Part shown: positions 23,851 to 37,500 of the stretch, in pieces
Layout: every line of letters begins with the position of its first letter
Position numbering within the stretch: position 1 is the stretch's first letter
Assembly: GCA_018881555.1 (NCBI GenBank)
Contig: JACAXG010000008.1
Span: forward strand, 12,181,316-12,245,315
Direction of reading: 5' to 3'
Source of the DNA: Amblyornis subalaris
Lineage: Eukaryota; Chordata; Aves; Passeriformes; Ptilonorhynchidae
DNA length: 64,000 bases
Notes under the pieces: model-generated
What the model was told of the DNA's origin: nothing
Database searches by the model: none
The model's input: the letters and a program-made list of their open reading frames with translations, nothing else
Position numbers and translations under genes: made by a program

Positions 23851-24320
23851 TTGTTTTTACTTTCTAGTTTACAATGTAGTGAGCATTTCACATTAAGGCA
23901 CAAAAAAAGCACAGTAAAAAAACCCCAACCTTACTTTATTTTCCCAATGACTGTGCTGGAGAGTAGTGCATCCACACATAACTACAGAACTGTAAGCATG
24001 AACTTCTCCCGAGGGACAGCGACATTTCAACAGGTTTTCAACAAATCCTACCTTCTCCAAATTGCAGAGTTAGAGCTCATTAGGAGAGTTTACTAAAGCC
24101 CCAGCAGCTGACAGAAATTCAGATATGCACTTGGGAAGTAGTATGGAGTAATCCGGGACAAACAGACAAGTGACAAGGAAGTTTCTGCTCCCTAACCCCC
24201 AGCAGCAACATCTGTTGCAGCACAAAGGAGATTTCAGGAGAGGTGAGTGTGCCTCAGGCATGTCCTTGGACTGAGATACAGTAAAACACCTTGCACAAAA
24301 GAGGGGTTTGTTCATCAATA

Positions 24321-24360
24321 TTGCTATTATTTGTATTGCTATTGTTTGTATTGCTATTAC
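24321..24360 (+). repeat. 15-base tandem repeat, about 2.7 copies
   Basis: TTGCTATTATTTGTA, TTGCTATTGTTTGTA and a partial TTGCTATTAC stand head to tail. It lies in the FLNB 3' UTR, so the transcript carries the complement. Confidence 0.85.
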
Positions 24361-24375
24361 TGGTAAACTCACACA

Positions 24376-24394
24376 CCCACCCTCCCTCCCTCCC
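24376..24394 (-). repeat. G-run motif (potential G-quadruplex) in the FLNB 3' UTR
   Basis: On the minus (transcribed) strand there are five GGG runs separated by single bases: GGGAGGGAGGGAGGGTGGG. This satisfies the standard four-run quadruplex pattern with one-base loops, usually among the most stable. It would be in FLNB mRNA. Confidence 0.75.
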
Positions 24395-25405
24395 TCCTGC
24401 CCCCTGTCCCACTGCAGATGTGGGTCCCATTCCCAGGCTGGCTTCTTTGCCCCATCTCAGCCACTGGCCTGGTCCACAGCCTCCAGGGAAATNGCTGGTC
24501 ACGTTCCCAACACACCACGGTGCTCTGGACTGCAGCAACTGTGGGTCACGCAGGTGACAGCTATGCCTGGCTTGGCAAGTTTAGGGGCTTTACTTAACCC
24601 AGCCAAGCTGGGCGTCATTCTCAAATCAAAAGGAGTGTGGGGAGTTACCTGTAAAGTTACAGAAACATCACCAGCATCCCGAGCTAATTAAAAACCACAT
24701 TGCTAGCATAATGGCCAAAAAGCTACCTGTCTATAGAGTTACAAAGCATTAACATAGAGAGGCTGAAAGCTTCCAGGAAGTCATTTTCAGTCTGCTTTTG
24801 GTTTGCTATGAAAGATAAACTTTTCCTAAATGTAAACCATTAGCAAAGCATTTTCAGAAACATTTTAAATTTGAGTGGTAAAGCCACTTATAGTAGCTTT
24901 TTATAATGTTAAGCGTTAAAACTGATCAAGTATACAAAGGCACCTATTATAGTACCAGTTTTACCTTATTTCTTTACAGAAAAGAATTTGAACTGGGGAC
25001 AGCCCAAGTCATATTCCATAACTAAAATGTAAAGTCTCCAGTCAAATAAAATCAGTAGTTAAGATACCCAATTACAAAGACAAATTCCAGTTTTCAATTA
25101 ACATCTAAAGTCTTTAACATCCGCAAGGGAGATTAGTGTCTAGTCATCCACGTGATTCTCCAAACATTAACAGTGACCCGGACAGTACTACAAAGGTACA
25201 ATTTGAGGAGGATATTAAATAGATTGACATTAGGTTGGTAAGTAGGACAGAAGTGAAATGCTTGTAAAAACCGTTACAGAGTTTATGTCTGACTACTGAA
25301 ATGTGAGCCGTGTGTATCTAGAAACTGCATTTTGCAACAGGACTGCACCCAGTACAACTCTACATCTGAACTGCAAACACAGAGACTGACTGACGCTCAG
25401 CAGGT

Positions 25406-25593
25406 TTATGGAACGGAGACATGGAAGGGACTCCCGGGAATGTGCTCGTCACCCCACTTCACGGCCAGGATATAGTCACCCCTTTCCTTGACGACATAAG
25501 TCACGTTGTACTGATGGCTGCCCAAATGCTTGATGGACACCTCTTCACACGGTATTGTAGGTCCATGGACGCCAACTAACAGCATGTTGGAAC
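25406..25593 (-). CDS. FLNB: FLNB exon w40: end of repeat 24 and stop codon
   Basis: It encodes [40 protein letters not shown] and [20 protein letters not shown], ending VP and TAA. Repeat 24 mediates filamin dimerisation through its C and D strands, which are intact. Acceptor TGCTGTAG. Confidence 0.97.
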
Positions 25594-28500
25594 CTACAGC
25601 AAAACACAAAACTGGTAACATTGCTGAGCTTAAACAAGCTAGCGTGGTTGTATACTGGCCCTGGAATACATGGATTTTGTTATTCTAATTCACAGAGTGG
25701 TAACTGAGCCATACCTCAGATTAATTTGGTATAAGAAGAAATTTTATCTTAAAAAGCTTTCAGCCTCATAGAGGCAAGGGTTTATCTGTGCATTTTACCA
25801 GATCTGACAGGTTACCACTATCTGAGTAGAACACAGGAGACATCAATGCCGCTTGTGAAAACGAGCTGACATTGCTTTACAAGTACTTCATCAGAAGTTA
25901 ATAGCAGGGTCCAGTGGACACAGCTGGCCTGTAATCCACCCACCACAGAGCTCCCAGATGGTGATAATGATCAGCATCAAAAGGTTACAGGAACACCGTG
26001 CATTACATGCTACAATGCACCATAAGGGTTGCTTAAGTTCATCAACCTATTTGTTTTCATGCCATAGCCCTGTGGTTCTTTCAGGTGCACCTGGCTCAGA
26101 TGAAGCCATTTGGAGAGGAACTGGCATCTTTACAGCCTCTGTCTTAGGACTGACTTGGTAAGCACAGTATGGTATTTAGAGTTTTTCTTTAGTACCAGAT
26201 CATCACCTCAAACTCTGAATTTTAACTCTGCAAGTTGATTTAGGGAAAAATAATGCCCAGCTAAACCACCCACCCTGGTTCTTGTCTCCATACCTGCTTT
26301 GCTGCAATCCACAGAGAAGGAGCTTTTCTGACCCACAAAAGCCTTTGAGAGTCCTGCTCCCCGGGAAACCACTTTGCTGGCATCTGAGGTGGCTTTGGGA
26401 ATGGCGCTATAGCAAGTTTCAGTCGATGATCTTGTCACCGACTCTACCAGGATGGAAGAGGTTTCGTTGGCACTGCCCAGGCTAACCAGTCGCTGCCCTG
26501 GAAACAGAGAAGATTTCTGACATTCAGATTGGCCCCATCTGAAAGGCATTCACAAGGAGGTTTCGAAACCCTCCTAAAGACTAGCATGCATTCTGCATCC
26601 AAAATGCATTTTTGGAGAGGAGCAATTTCCTACTCGGGTTTTTAAGCTGACATCTTCCAGCACCGCTGGCAACAATCCCATCCCAGAGCCCTCAAGTGGC
26701 TAAAGGACCACAGGAACTTCAGTATTCATTAAGCAAAGCTGGCTGCTTAAGAAGAGTTAATTGTGCTCCAATCACCAAATGCCAAAAATGACTTGAGGTG
26801 GCAGAAAAGCAGGTGCAATTTTGCAATAACTCATTTTGAAAGCAGAGCATGTCCCAGCCCGGGGGAGCGCAGTCCCTGCCACCCTCTCCCAAGAACATTA
26901 CCGCACCACGGGCACCAGAAGAGGGTTCACTAGCTCAAGGGCAGCAGTAGAGATGAGCTCCAGCCTGTGCTTAAACACAGTGCTGGAGAGAGAACAAGCT
27001 TCCTAAACCAGCCTTCCTCACTTCAGCTAGAAGCCTCCCAGACATTACTGACCTTTGGCTAGGTCATACCTGCACCAAAATGAAACCAACAGGCCTAACA
27101 CATATGCTACAGGTGAGCAGACTTCAGGCCTTAAGGGGGGAAGATGAGTAAAGAAATATTTCCCTGCTACCAATGCAACACCCTAGCGCTGGATCAGGAC
27201 TTAATATTCCCCCATAAAGCTATTTTATGGCCCATCACTGAGTGAAGGTGCCAAGCTTCATGACTACTGCTCTTGTAGCTGCTCTTAAGACCCCCTCATC
27301 TAAGCTTTGGAGGTGATGGGGAGAAAGGTTTTGCTTCTCATGGTTTTGGGCATCTAGACCAGAACACCGCATTGTCTCAGAGGAACGTATTTGTTGAATG
27401 ACATGAACTGCTTCAGGCACACAGTAAATACTGGTTAGCTTTTTACCTGTAACCTTTGCCTTGAAGGGGCTGCCCACTATGTGGTTAGGTCCACCATATT
27501 TAACTCCAATTAAATAGTTTCCTGGAGCCATGGGTGTGTACATGACTTTGTAACCTTCTGGAGTTTCCTGGCAGTCCATTTTCACCTTTGATGGCCCTTC
27601 AATTGTAACAGAGAGGGTACCTGGACCAGCCTTGGTCGTGTTAATGAAAAACTCCGACTGCAGTCCTAGAAAGATGTAGCACAGTGAGACACAGTTCCTC
27701 ACACCCGATGTCACACATGCAGCCTCAGGCTTCAAATAAAGGGTAATTCGGCACAAGACCAGGCTGCCAAGGGCTGTAGGCAGGGAGGGACACCACATTC
27801 CCCCCCAGCATGGGCCAGCCCCAAACAGAGCTCTGCACCACTGGCAGTCTCCCCAGCTTCATCCTGCTCCCTCCTCCATTTAGGTTATGTGACTGTGTGG
27901 AAGAAGGGGTCATGAGAGCCCTTCAGGACTGAAATGGAAGTAATTTGGTATCAAAAAACTGGCTTCGAGAGAAAACAAGAGACTTTCTGCTGGGCGTCAG
28001 AGCCCACACTCACACAGCTCCAGCATGGCTAAGTTTGGGAGAGCTCGGAGCCGTCTCGCTGCCTGGACTGTAAATCAGCAGTGAAGAGCCCACAAGAAAG
28101 CAGGAGAGACCAAGGGCAAGAGAGGGNCTGGAGGAGATGGGTGTTTGAACTGCTCGGCAACAGCTCTCCAAGCAGTTTATGGAAACAAAAGCTTGTTTAA
28201 TTACAGCATCTGGTTAGCACAGCTGAATTATTGCTGCTAATACTAAGCCAATGACACAATGCCAGCAACAAAAGAAAAAATTAAGTAAGGCTTTCAGCCC
28301 CTGAAAGAATTTATTGTCAAACTCTGGTTTCAAATATTTATGATCTTTGGGCTGTTTCATGAGACACTGCTGAGGAGGAATAAAGTGCTTGGGCTCACTC
28401 AAAACCAGGACGGCCATGGGAAAGTTTACTGCTGCTGCGATGGAAGCACGCAGACGTGGGAATAAACTCGGGAGAAGTTTCTAGCCTCCCCACAAAAGAG

Positions 28501-31500
28501 GCTGCTGTGTCGCAATGCTGGAAGAGCCCAGCTCCCACAGAGAATTGTACCATCTTCCAGCACTCCAGCAGCCCATCTCCCTGGCACCGCCTGCCTGGGA
28601 GGTCAGGCATCAGCCAGCAACGCCCTGCTCAAGTGGAGAGAAGTTAATTCTCAAAGCCAGCAAGCTTCACAGCTTCTTGCTAAGACTTCTTGCTCCAGAG
28701 GCACTGCTTTTTCCTGTGCCCCAAATGAAGGCTCGCATTGTTGGAGGCTGCAGACGCTCAGCCCTCCCAGGGGGACGGTTCAGGTGCTCAGCCACCGCCT
28801 ATTGAAACCCCTACACTGGGTCATTGTTCAGAAACGCTGCTCAGCAGCTCCCAGGGCATCCGGCTTTTGGCAGTGGCCAGGATTCAACAACGGGGCACAG
28901 AGGAGCTTTGCTGAAGTTGAACAGTCTATTTAGATTAAAAACAACCCCAAGCACCTTTATAGATGGAGAAAAATTCCCCTGTCCCTGATGCATCACTGGC
29001 TAGTATTAATGAGTGCTTTTGTTTCCACCTATTAAAGCAGCACAAGCTGTATCTTTATTTTATAGAGTGTAGCTGCATGTTTCCAAAACCAACTTCTTGG
29101 TTTCTCCAGAACAGCAGAAGCTTTGAATAAACTGCAGTATTTTTTTTTTTTCACAGGGAGAAAAAAGGTATGAAATGGAATCCACAAGAGACAGCAGTAG
29201 ATAGGATAAGATGAACTAGCTATTCCCCTACATAACAAAAGGAAAGAAAAATAATCAGTTTTACTCTGCTATTTACCTGCATGTGTGGCCTGAGCAAGCA
29301 CACAATTAAATAAATCAAAGTGCATATCCTGGAATGTTTTCATACTTTCTTACTAAGGCCACAAATCATAGAAATGAAAAAACAAACCCTAAACCCTACA
29401 TTCTTGAACTGAGAACTATCAGATGAGGCAGCCACAGCAGACAACGAGGTGTCAGATTTCCAAGATGACACTGTTCATGCTGCATCTGGAGCGTGCATAG
29501 CACACTACCAACAGAACAACCCACCTTCTCCCTAGGATTTACACATCCTACTGCGTTCACTTGAAACTTCTTANAGGTGTAAGCATCGAAGGGAAGGTAA
29601 CTACACCCTCATACCCATTCAATTAACACAAGTTAAGCAAGATTCCTTCACCTAGACAGCCAACTCAGGCATCATGTTCACGTGTGGAAGGGAGCCAGAG
29701 AATCCCCGGAGCTCGAGGGACCACCAATGTGGAGCTAAGCTAACCAGCAGAGCTGGAGCCCAGCTGCTAACCGGCAGCTCAGTGAACGCATGCCACAGTT
29801 GCTGATTTACAGAAGTTTTAAGTTTGTTAAGGCTCAGTATAGCCTGCAGACTTGTAAGTGATGGTTGTAAGACATGAGGAGCATGCTAGAAAGCAAAATT
29901 AGCCTGCACTAAGGTCAGTGGGTTAGTTCAGCTGCCTTAGCAGGTAAAGTCATGTAAAAATATGCCTAGCAATAGGTTGTGTGCATCTCAAAGCCCCAGT
30001 GCAGCCGGGTCTGTAAGAGCAGGGTTACCCGTGGTGCCGCTCTCCAGGCCGGATCCGTAGGCCGTGACGAGGGCGGGGTTGCCCGCCTGGCCGGGCTCGC
30101 CCACACGCACTTTGAAAGGGCTGCCCACCACATGGCTCCCGTTGAACTTCACATCAATGGAGTGGATGCCGTTCTCATGGGGGATGAAGCGAACCGCGTA
30201 TTTATCTGCAAGAGAGAAGGGGCTCTGCTGACAAATCAGAGGGAACAATCCAACAATAAACCACCAATTAAAGCCAATGCAGGGCTGGTTAGCAACCCAA
30301 GCTTCTGTAAGGCTTTGACATATTTTGGTNCCAGCTTAAGCAAACTCAGCTAGATGAGCTGCTAAGCTCATATTTAAGTAGGAAAATGCTGTATTTATCA
30401 CAGGATGTTTTACAGGTTGCATTTTCACCTTCTGTACTAGGACCCGATCTCAGCTGTCATCTAGTCTGCTGGGTGAGTTTTAGGGTTATTTGCCCCACTN
30501 GTGCACTAAACATGACAACTGAATCACAGCCCAATCTGTCAGCAGCTGAGGGAGCAGTGCAGAGAAGAAAAGCAGCTGGTCAGAGCAAGCCAAATCTTAC
30601 CAGCAAGCTGAGCGTGCTGCTCTGACACCACACTTTTATCTAATGAAGTCATTTAGCAATTTGCTGATATTTCACATTTTTGATTGTGTGTTAACTCAGA
30701 GGAGGGACTGATCTCCCCCAGCTGGACAGAAGCGCTCTGTTCATAGTACAGACCATAACTCATACCGACTTCAAGTGAAAAAGAAAAGCTCATTGCTGAA
30801 ACAGGTGTTGAGCTTTCTGTAGTGTTTGCTTATAGACAGCTTCCTTGACATTTCATGTGAAGGAGTGAGTGTGAGTTAAAAATAAACTATTAGTCAAAGA
30901 TGGAAGCATAGCTTTGAAAAATAAACTTCTTCCCTGGTTAAATTCAACAGCCACATCATACTTCATTTATTACTAATATCACTGTACCTTCCCTGGCAAG
31001 CCAAGACTTAAATATCTCTATCTTACACAAGTTGGGGCTCAGTCAGTTCATGGAAAAGCATGGACATAACCCTGATTGAACAGCTCCTGACACCAAAAAG
31101 TCATTCTCCAAGCAACATGCTCATCCCTGGGACACACTATTTGCAAGCCAAAGGAACNGAATTCCCTATGGGGCAGCAAGCATTTTGGAGGTCATGCAGT
31201 TGTTTTGATCACCATCAAGCCGTGCTCACCTGGCTCCAGCTCAGACACATGGCACTCTTCGACAGCTCCGGAGGGGCTGTGGACTTTAGCATCAATCTTG
31301 CCCTTTGCCCCNTTCAGCCTTATAGCAAAGGATGCCGGCTGATTAACTTTTAATCCAGACTCCTGAGAATGTAACAGTCAGATTATCAAATTTAAACTTT
31401 CATTTCAGACAGCACAAGATTTGTGGCAGGGAAATAACCACTTCAGCATGAGCTTTTTTTAGATTTTAGCAAAAGGCATGAAGTTGTGACTTGCACTAAC

Positions 31501-34500
31501 TCNCAAATCAGAAGGTCCCTCCCTCTTTGGGGGTGATTGATTCAGCAGTCACCCACATTGGCTAGGCTGACTTTTCCCATGGTAACAGACTGTTTTTGGA
31601 AGCCAGACAATTGTGCCACATCAAAGAGANGCAGGTTTACAAGACTGGTCACCCGTTATCACTGAGGTCAACCCTCAGTATTCAGGAACTTGATTTAAAG
31701 GATGCTTAAGCTATAGCTCCATTTTCAGCCCATTCATTCATTCCAGATTCATTCAAGGAAAAGCCTCTGATAATCCAGTTGTCTGAAAGAGTAATATGCA
31801 TGTTTATATTTGCCACAAGAGGCTGCATTTAGAACGCCACCACAAGATGTCTTAAACATGAGAAAGTAATTTAAAACATGAAACCAGATGTTGCAGTGCT
31901 GTCAGGCCATCGGTGGAAGGCGAGGCAGCTCTGCATCCGAGCCACAGTGGTCCTCGAGCAGCATAGCCCATGCAGCTATCCAGCAGTAATATCTCATATC
32001 TAACATACTTTACCTGATTTTGTTTTCAACTAAATCCTGAAGAGGGAAATAAATGCAACTGAGTAGAATTGAGATACAATGTATAAACAAGTCCCTGATG
32101 TGGGTTTAGTGGAGGCTGATGCTGCACAATACACTCCGTTACCAAATACTCAGCTTTATCTGCCTCTCCAGGACTTAACTGAAGTGAGTATTCCTGTCAA
32201 AGAGTCTTTAAATGAAACACAAGGCAAACATCAATACCACAGTGACTAATTAACGCCCTTGTAACTCCTGGTTAGAAGAGATACTATCGGATCAGGGAGT
32301 CATGGTTCATTTACACAGCCGAGGTGGAGAAGTCCTGCAGCCAGGCAAACTCCTGGGGACCACAGCTGGGACATANCCAAAAAAAAGCCTCAACTAAAGT
32401 ACTAATCACCACTCAAGGAGGACTGAGGTACAGTATATTTAGACATAGATTCTCAGTCTCGCATCCAAGCTTCTGGCTTGGGAAATTTTAGTTAGGTCTT
32501 TAATGTTACTTATATTTTAATGCTTGTAACCACACACACACACAAATGATACGGTGAGGTTAACAGATGAGCCCAGACCAGCTACAAAGCTGTGATTCAT
32601 TCTGAGATTCACTACTGTTCATGAATCATCTGAGCTGTGACTGTGGTTTTGTGACATCAGCCAGAGCAAATCTGTGCCCTGACCTCACGGTGGGGCCCCC
32701 TCTGTCTGCCCAGCCAGGCTGCAGCGATGTCCCAGCCATGCAGCCCTGCACTGCCTCACCCATGGAAACCCAGCTCTTCATCCACATGCCAACCAAGGAA
32801 CTTGGTACCAGCATGATCACTGGTGGTTCACCTCTGAGTTTCAGTTCTCCTTGGCCTTCTCCTAGCTAACGTGGTGGGAAGCATGTTTTAGCTCCTTCAG
32901 TGCTATTTCTGGAGCCTCTTATTCCTAATTCCCAAGCGTATCGCTTGTAACACACTCAATTGAGCCTTCTGCCTTTGAACTCTGGCTAGCCAGTTACCTA
33001 TGGGCCAGCTGCCAAACACCTCTCTTGCTGCAAGCTCAGCTTGAAAACAAGTACCAACCAAGGCAAGGCTATCACTAAGAAGAAAGGACAACCATTTTGG
33101 TCTTGGAGAACAAGGACGAAATCAGTCTCTGTGGTAAGTTGTAGAGATGTTTCCTTATGTCTCACCTGAAGACTAGTGACAGTGAGCCTGCGAGCATCAT
33201 CGGAGGGGGCGATGACAGGAACCAGGTAGGGGCTTTCAGGAATGTGCTCATCATTGAACTTTATGGACACCTCATAGTTGCCTGCAGAGAGAAGAGAAGC
33301 AGTGAGTGTCCTTAGTTTCTTTGAAAGTCACATTCAGTGTTGTTTGCATATGATTTGGTCTCAGTACACACCTGGCTCTTGAACTATATATGATGCACCA
33401 CAAGATCCATCTTTATGGTCATCAAAGGTGATTTCTGCTTTACTTGGACCTTCTACAGCAATAGACAGTCCTCCAGCTCCAGCTTCCCGTGTCCATATGC
33501 TGAACTCAGCTGTTGAAGAACATAAGAGCACACACAAGAGTAAGTGTGCTGCTGCTGGGTTGCAGCTTCCTCCTGCATGAAGGACCGTATGAAGAACGGT
33601 ACCTCATCCCAGCTCCATCACCCTGGGAGATACTGCTTAACAGGTCCTCCAGGAGGCTCCTATTAGCCAAAACACTGCACTGTNGACCTGGAGACAACAG
33701 ATACTGGAGCCCAGTGAGAGCAGAGGACTCACCTGGGACACCTGTCTCTCCACGTTCCAGCCCTGGGCCTCCAGCTCTCACTTTATGGGCTCCTCCCTCG
33801 CCCAGTGGCCCCACGGTAAACTGGAAGGGGCTGCCTGGCACCGGCTGCCCTTTATACTTGACATCCACAGTGTGGACCCCCATTTCTTGTGGCACAAAGC
33901 GGACACAGTAGGTGTTTTTGTCACACTCAACAATTTCGGCATCGAAGTTTCTCCCAGAGGGACTAGTTACCTGGGCTGTCATATCAGCACAATCGATTTC
34001 TAGCAAGAAGAGAATAAAAATATGCAGATTAGAAAGTGACAAAGGGTTTGGTACTTTGTTTTTGGAAGCAGGACCTGAGTTCAAGTGACTGCACAGTATA
34101 AATAACAAGAGACACACAGATGACCATCTGCATGCTCAGCCACGTGTGTGCTGCCGAGTTGCAAGCTTGGCCAGCTGCAGCTTCCCAGGTGCTACAGNGG
34201 CAGATGAAGTGGCTGGATAAGTGCAGCCAGTTAAGCCTGGCCTACATGATTCATAGTTTCCAGACAGCAGCACAAACATTTAACAGCCAACACGATGATC
34301 TTAAAACCCTGGAGGGGGGTGAGCTGTGCAGCCCATTCTCCAGCCTGCTGTACACAGACTAAATTAAATTAAGACCTCCCTGGTATTTATTTCTCCATAC
34401 ATTGATCATGATTATGCTTATTTTTAACTGTTTGAAGAGGCACGCTATCAGTGTTTCTTCCCTAAACTATCTTAATATGAGGATATCTTCACAACACTGA

Positions 34501-37500
34501 AGTTTTTATTTTCACCGCCCCAGGTACATCCATGCTACACAAGTGCAAGATGTGGTTTTGGGGATAAGGATGTTGCTGCTTACCTGGGATTTTTAGGTTC
34601 AGATCACATATGCTTCCTACTGTTGCAACAGAGGGAGCCCGTCTTGTTCGTGTGATGCTCTCCTTAACTCTTCCTTCACCACTTATCTTCACACTAAATG
34701 GGCTGCCTGTAAGTACCACAGCAAGTCATTCCTCCTCTGCTCATTACACACTGCACTGAGGGCAGAAATGAAAACTTCCTCCGACTTGTAGGGGATCATA
34801 GGGGAAATTTTACAGCCAACTAACAGTCAGGTCCAAGTGAAATACACCCATGTAACCAGAACAGTTTTGGATGCTTGCTGCTTGGAGAGGACCTCGTTGA
34901 ATCTCTGAGACTGATGGTCCAAGCTAGATCACAAAGCCCACCGACAGTTACAGAGCACTCGACAGCCAGATAAGACTTTTGTTGTACTAACCAAAAATTT
35001 GCCCACACTTCTGCTTACCTGGAATATGTTCATCTGCAAATTTAGTGGACACAATGTATACACCAGGTACAGTTGGAAAATAGGACACTTTGCAAGTTCC
35101 ATCTTCTAGATCTTCAGTTTGGATCTCTACCTTGCTGGGTCCTTCAACAGCCAGTGAGATCCCACCATAGCCTAGAACACAGGTAAGTTAGCCCCAGATT
35201 TCCATAGCTCTACTCTAAATCTGACATAAAATAGTCCAAATCCATAGCTGTCTCTAGGTAGGTTTGTATCACAATGGGCACATGGGAGTTGCATGATGCC
35301 TTAATGGCATTTCTGTANTCCTAATCAGTCAGATACTGAAGGCACAGCATGCATTCAGTTCCTAAAATCCTCTGACCATATCCCTTTTATTTCATTAATG
35401 TTGAAAAGTTATCTTCAAAGCTTAAAAGTTATTCAAGGCTTCACATTAAACCAATAAGGAAATAAATATCTTCCTCATTTCCTTCTTGTTGTACCAAATT
35501 ATACTAGAGCCAGCACCATCAAATGAAAAAGTTTCATCAGTGCCCCAGTGACAATCCCTGTTGGCTGTAACAGAAGACACGAGCCAGGACCATGCAAAGC
35601 GTATTTTAAGTTAATAACACTTTCTGCAGTTAATAACTGACAATAATGACTGTGCTTAATGGCCACTGCTGCTTTGCAGCTTGTGACCTAGTGGTCACAC
35701 GCTGAGGGAGACAATGCTCTCATGTAGAGTCAATGTGTATCTCACAGCACCTCATGGTCCCTTCATCATGGAACTAACCTGCATCTCTTGTGTCTACAAT
35801 GAAGTCACACATTTCAAAGGTTCGTCCTTCTACCAAGCCACGGCCAAAAACTCTTGCCCGTCTGGCATCCCCGATCTCAGACTGGACCACCATGATTGTT
35901 ACAGGGCTGTTTGGTACATGGCTCCCATTTTTCTTGATGCTAACCAGATGTTCTCCTACTTCCCGTGGAATGAATGAGATGCCTACAAAGCAGAGCANTG
36001 TGTGAAATTTACTCAGTTTTTATTAACGTTATACTTGATTTAAATGCTTTAATCACACCAAGAAATGAAATACTGGAAGAGCGTTCTCTTTACNCATGTT
36101 GAGATGTTGCTCTCAAGTGGATCACAAAGCCATTCATATATGCTGACAAAAACCACTTTAATCACAACCTGTCACATGCAAGCTAAGACAAGAAGTCATT
36201 CTTCATACTTTTCTGTCTTTGGGCAACTGTACCAAACACTGTCAACTACTTGGTTGAACAACACTCTTCTGGGAAGGAGCAGAGAAGTCAATCATTTTAC
36301 ATAGCAAAGCAAACTGGAGTAAAGGCTATTGTACTAATCTCTCAGAGCTTACCAATGTGGTTGTTGGGCAGCCTCTTCAGAAGACAAGGTTCATCACGAC
36401 CAGATGGGGCTTTAATGCTGGCTGTTAGGAGACTGAGATCAGTCTCATTGATGTCCAACATGAAGTCAGCAGCAGAACCAAGCTTAACCTGAGACCGTCT
36501 TCTGTTATCATCTGAACACAAAGAGAAACAAGTCACAAAACATTACAAGGTTAAGTGCAGAACAAGTCGAAGGACTTCAAATTCCTGCCACAAACCAGGT
36601 TCCCCATGCTATCAGGTTAATTTTTAATATGAAGTGCTTCAGAAGTTTAAACTTTATACCTGTGATCTTGGCCGTGAATGGACTGCCTGGAATGTGTTTG
36701 TCATTGTACTTGACCAGGATGCTGTAGTTCCCAGGTAGAGTAGGCAGGTACGTGACTGTGCACGTCCCGTCTTTGTTATCAATGCAGCTGATCTCTGCTT
36801 TTGAAGGTCCTTCAATAGCCAAGTCCAGCCCACCTAGGAAAAAAGGAGAGTGGCACTTTTGTAAATCTTTGTGAACACCAAGTCCAAAGACTTGGTCCAA
36901 AGAGAAATACCCAGTACTTGGTACTGAATATGCAGCTTAAATGCATGTTTTCAAAGGACAGCAGCAAAAAGAAGGCCAATCCACTAATGCCACATGTCCA
37001 TTCAGTCTGTTAGATTTACCTAACCGTGACTCCATACACAGTCATCATCCGCTAGATTTAAGCTGCTTTCAGTTTATTTTTAATTAAACAAATCATTTTC
37101 ACCCTGTACCGGAGGGTACATCCACTGCTCCTGGAAAGGGGTAATAAAACAGTTTTTACTGCATGTTACAGCCTGGTATTTGCACAAGTGATTTGTATCA
37201 CAGACATTCATAGTTGGACAGATGAATGCAAATTAAAGCTGATGTGCATTACACTACCAACAAGTTCCTAGTTTAGGGTAGGATGGGTTTAAAGAACTGA
37301 CTTACCCTCTCCTGCATCTTCTGTGACAATGGTGAAAGTTGCTGGTTTATTGGCAACCCCATAAATGAGGCCAGGCCCATAAGCAGACACACTGCCGCTG
37401 TTGGGGTAATTCACATAGAACTGCANAGGGCTCTCTAAAGATAAAAAAACAAACAAAAGAAGCATTTTTAAGGATGAGTGGTCTGGACTACAAAAACTGA

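Larger units (their letters stand above)
23810..25405 (-). other. FLNB: FLNB 3' UTR
   Basis: This is the non-coding part of the last FLNB exon, about 1.6 kb from the TAA at 25406-25408 to a cluster of polyadenylation signals. It is A/T-rich, especially 24700-25350. It contains a C-rich (G-rich in the transcript) run at 24376-24394 next to a 15-base tandem repeat. The lower boundary is estimated from the last AATAAA. Confidence 0.6.

Noticed and set aside
29361..29380. AATCATAGAAATG resembling a CR1 end
   Set aside because: No CR1 sequence continues on either side.
29384..29399. CCCTAAACCCTA resembling telomere repeat
   Set aside because: Only two copies, and the unit is not the vertebrate hexamer.
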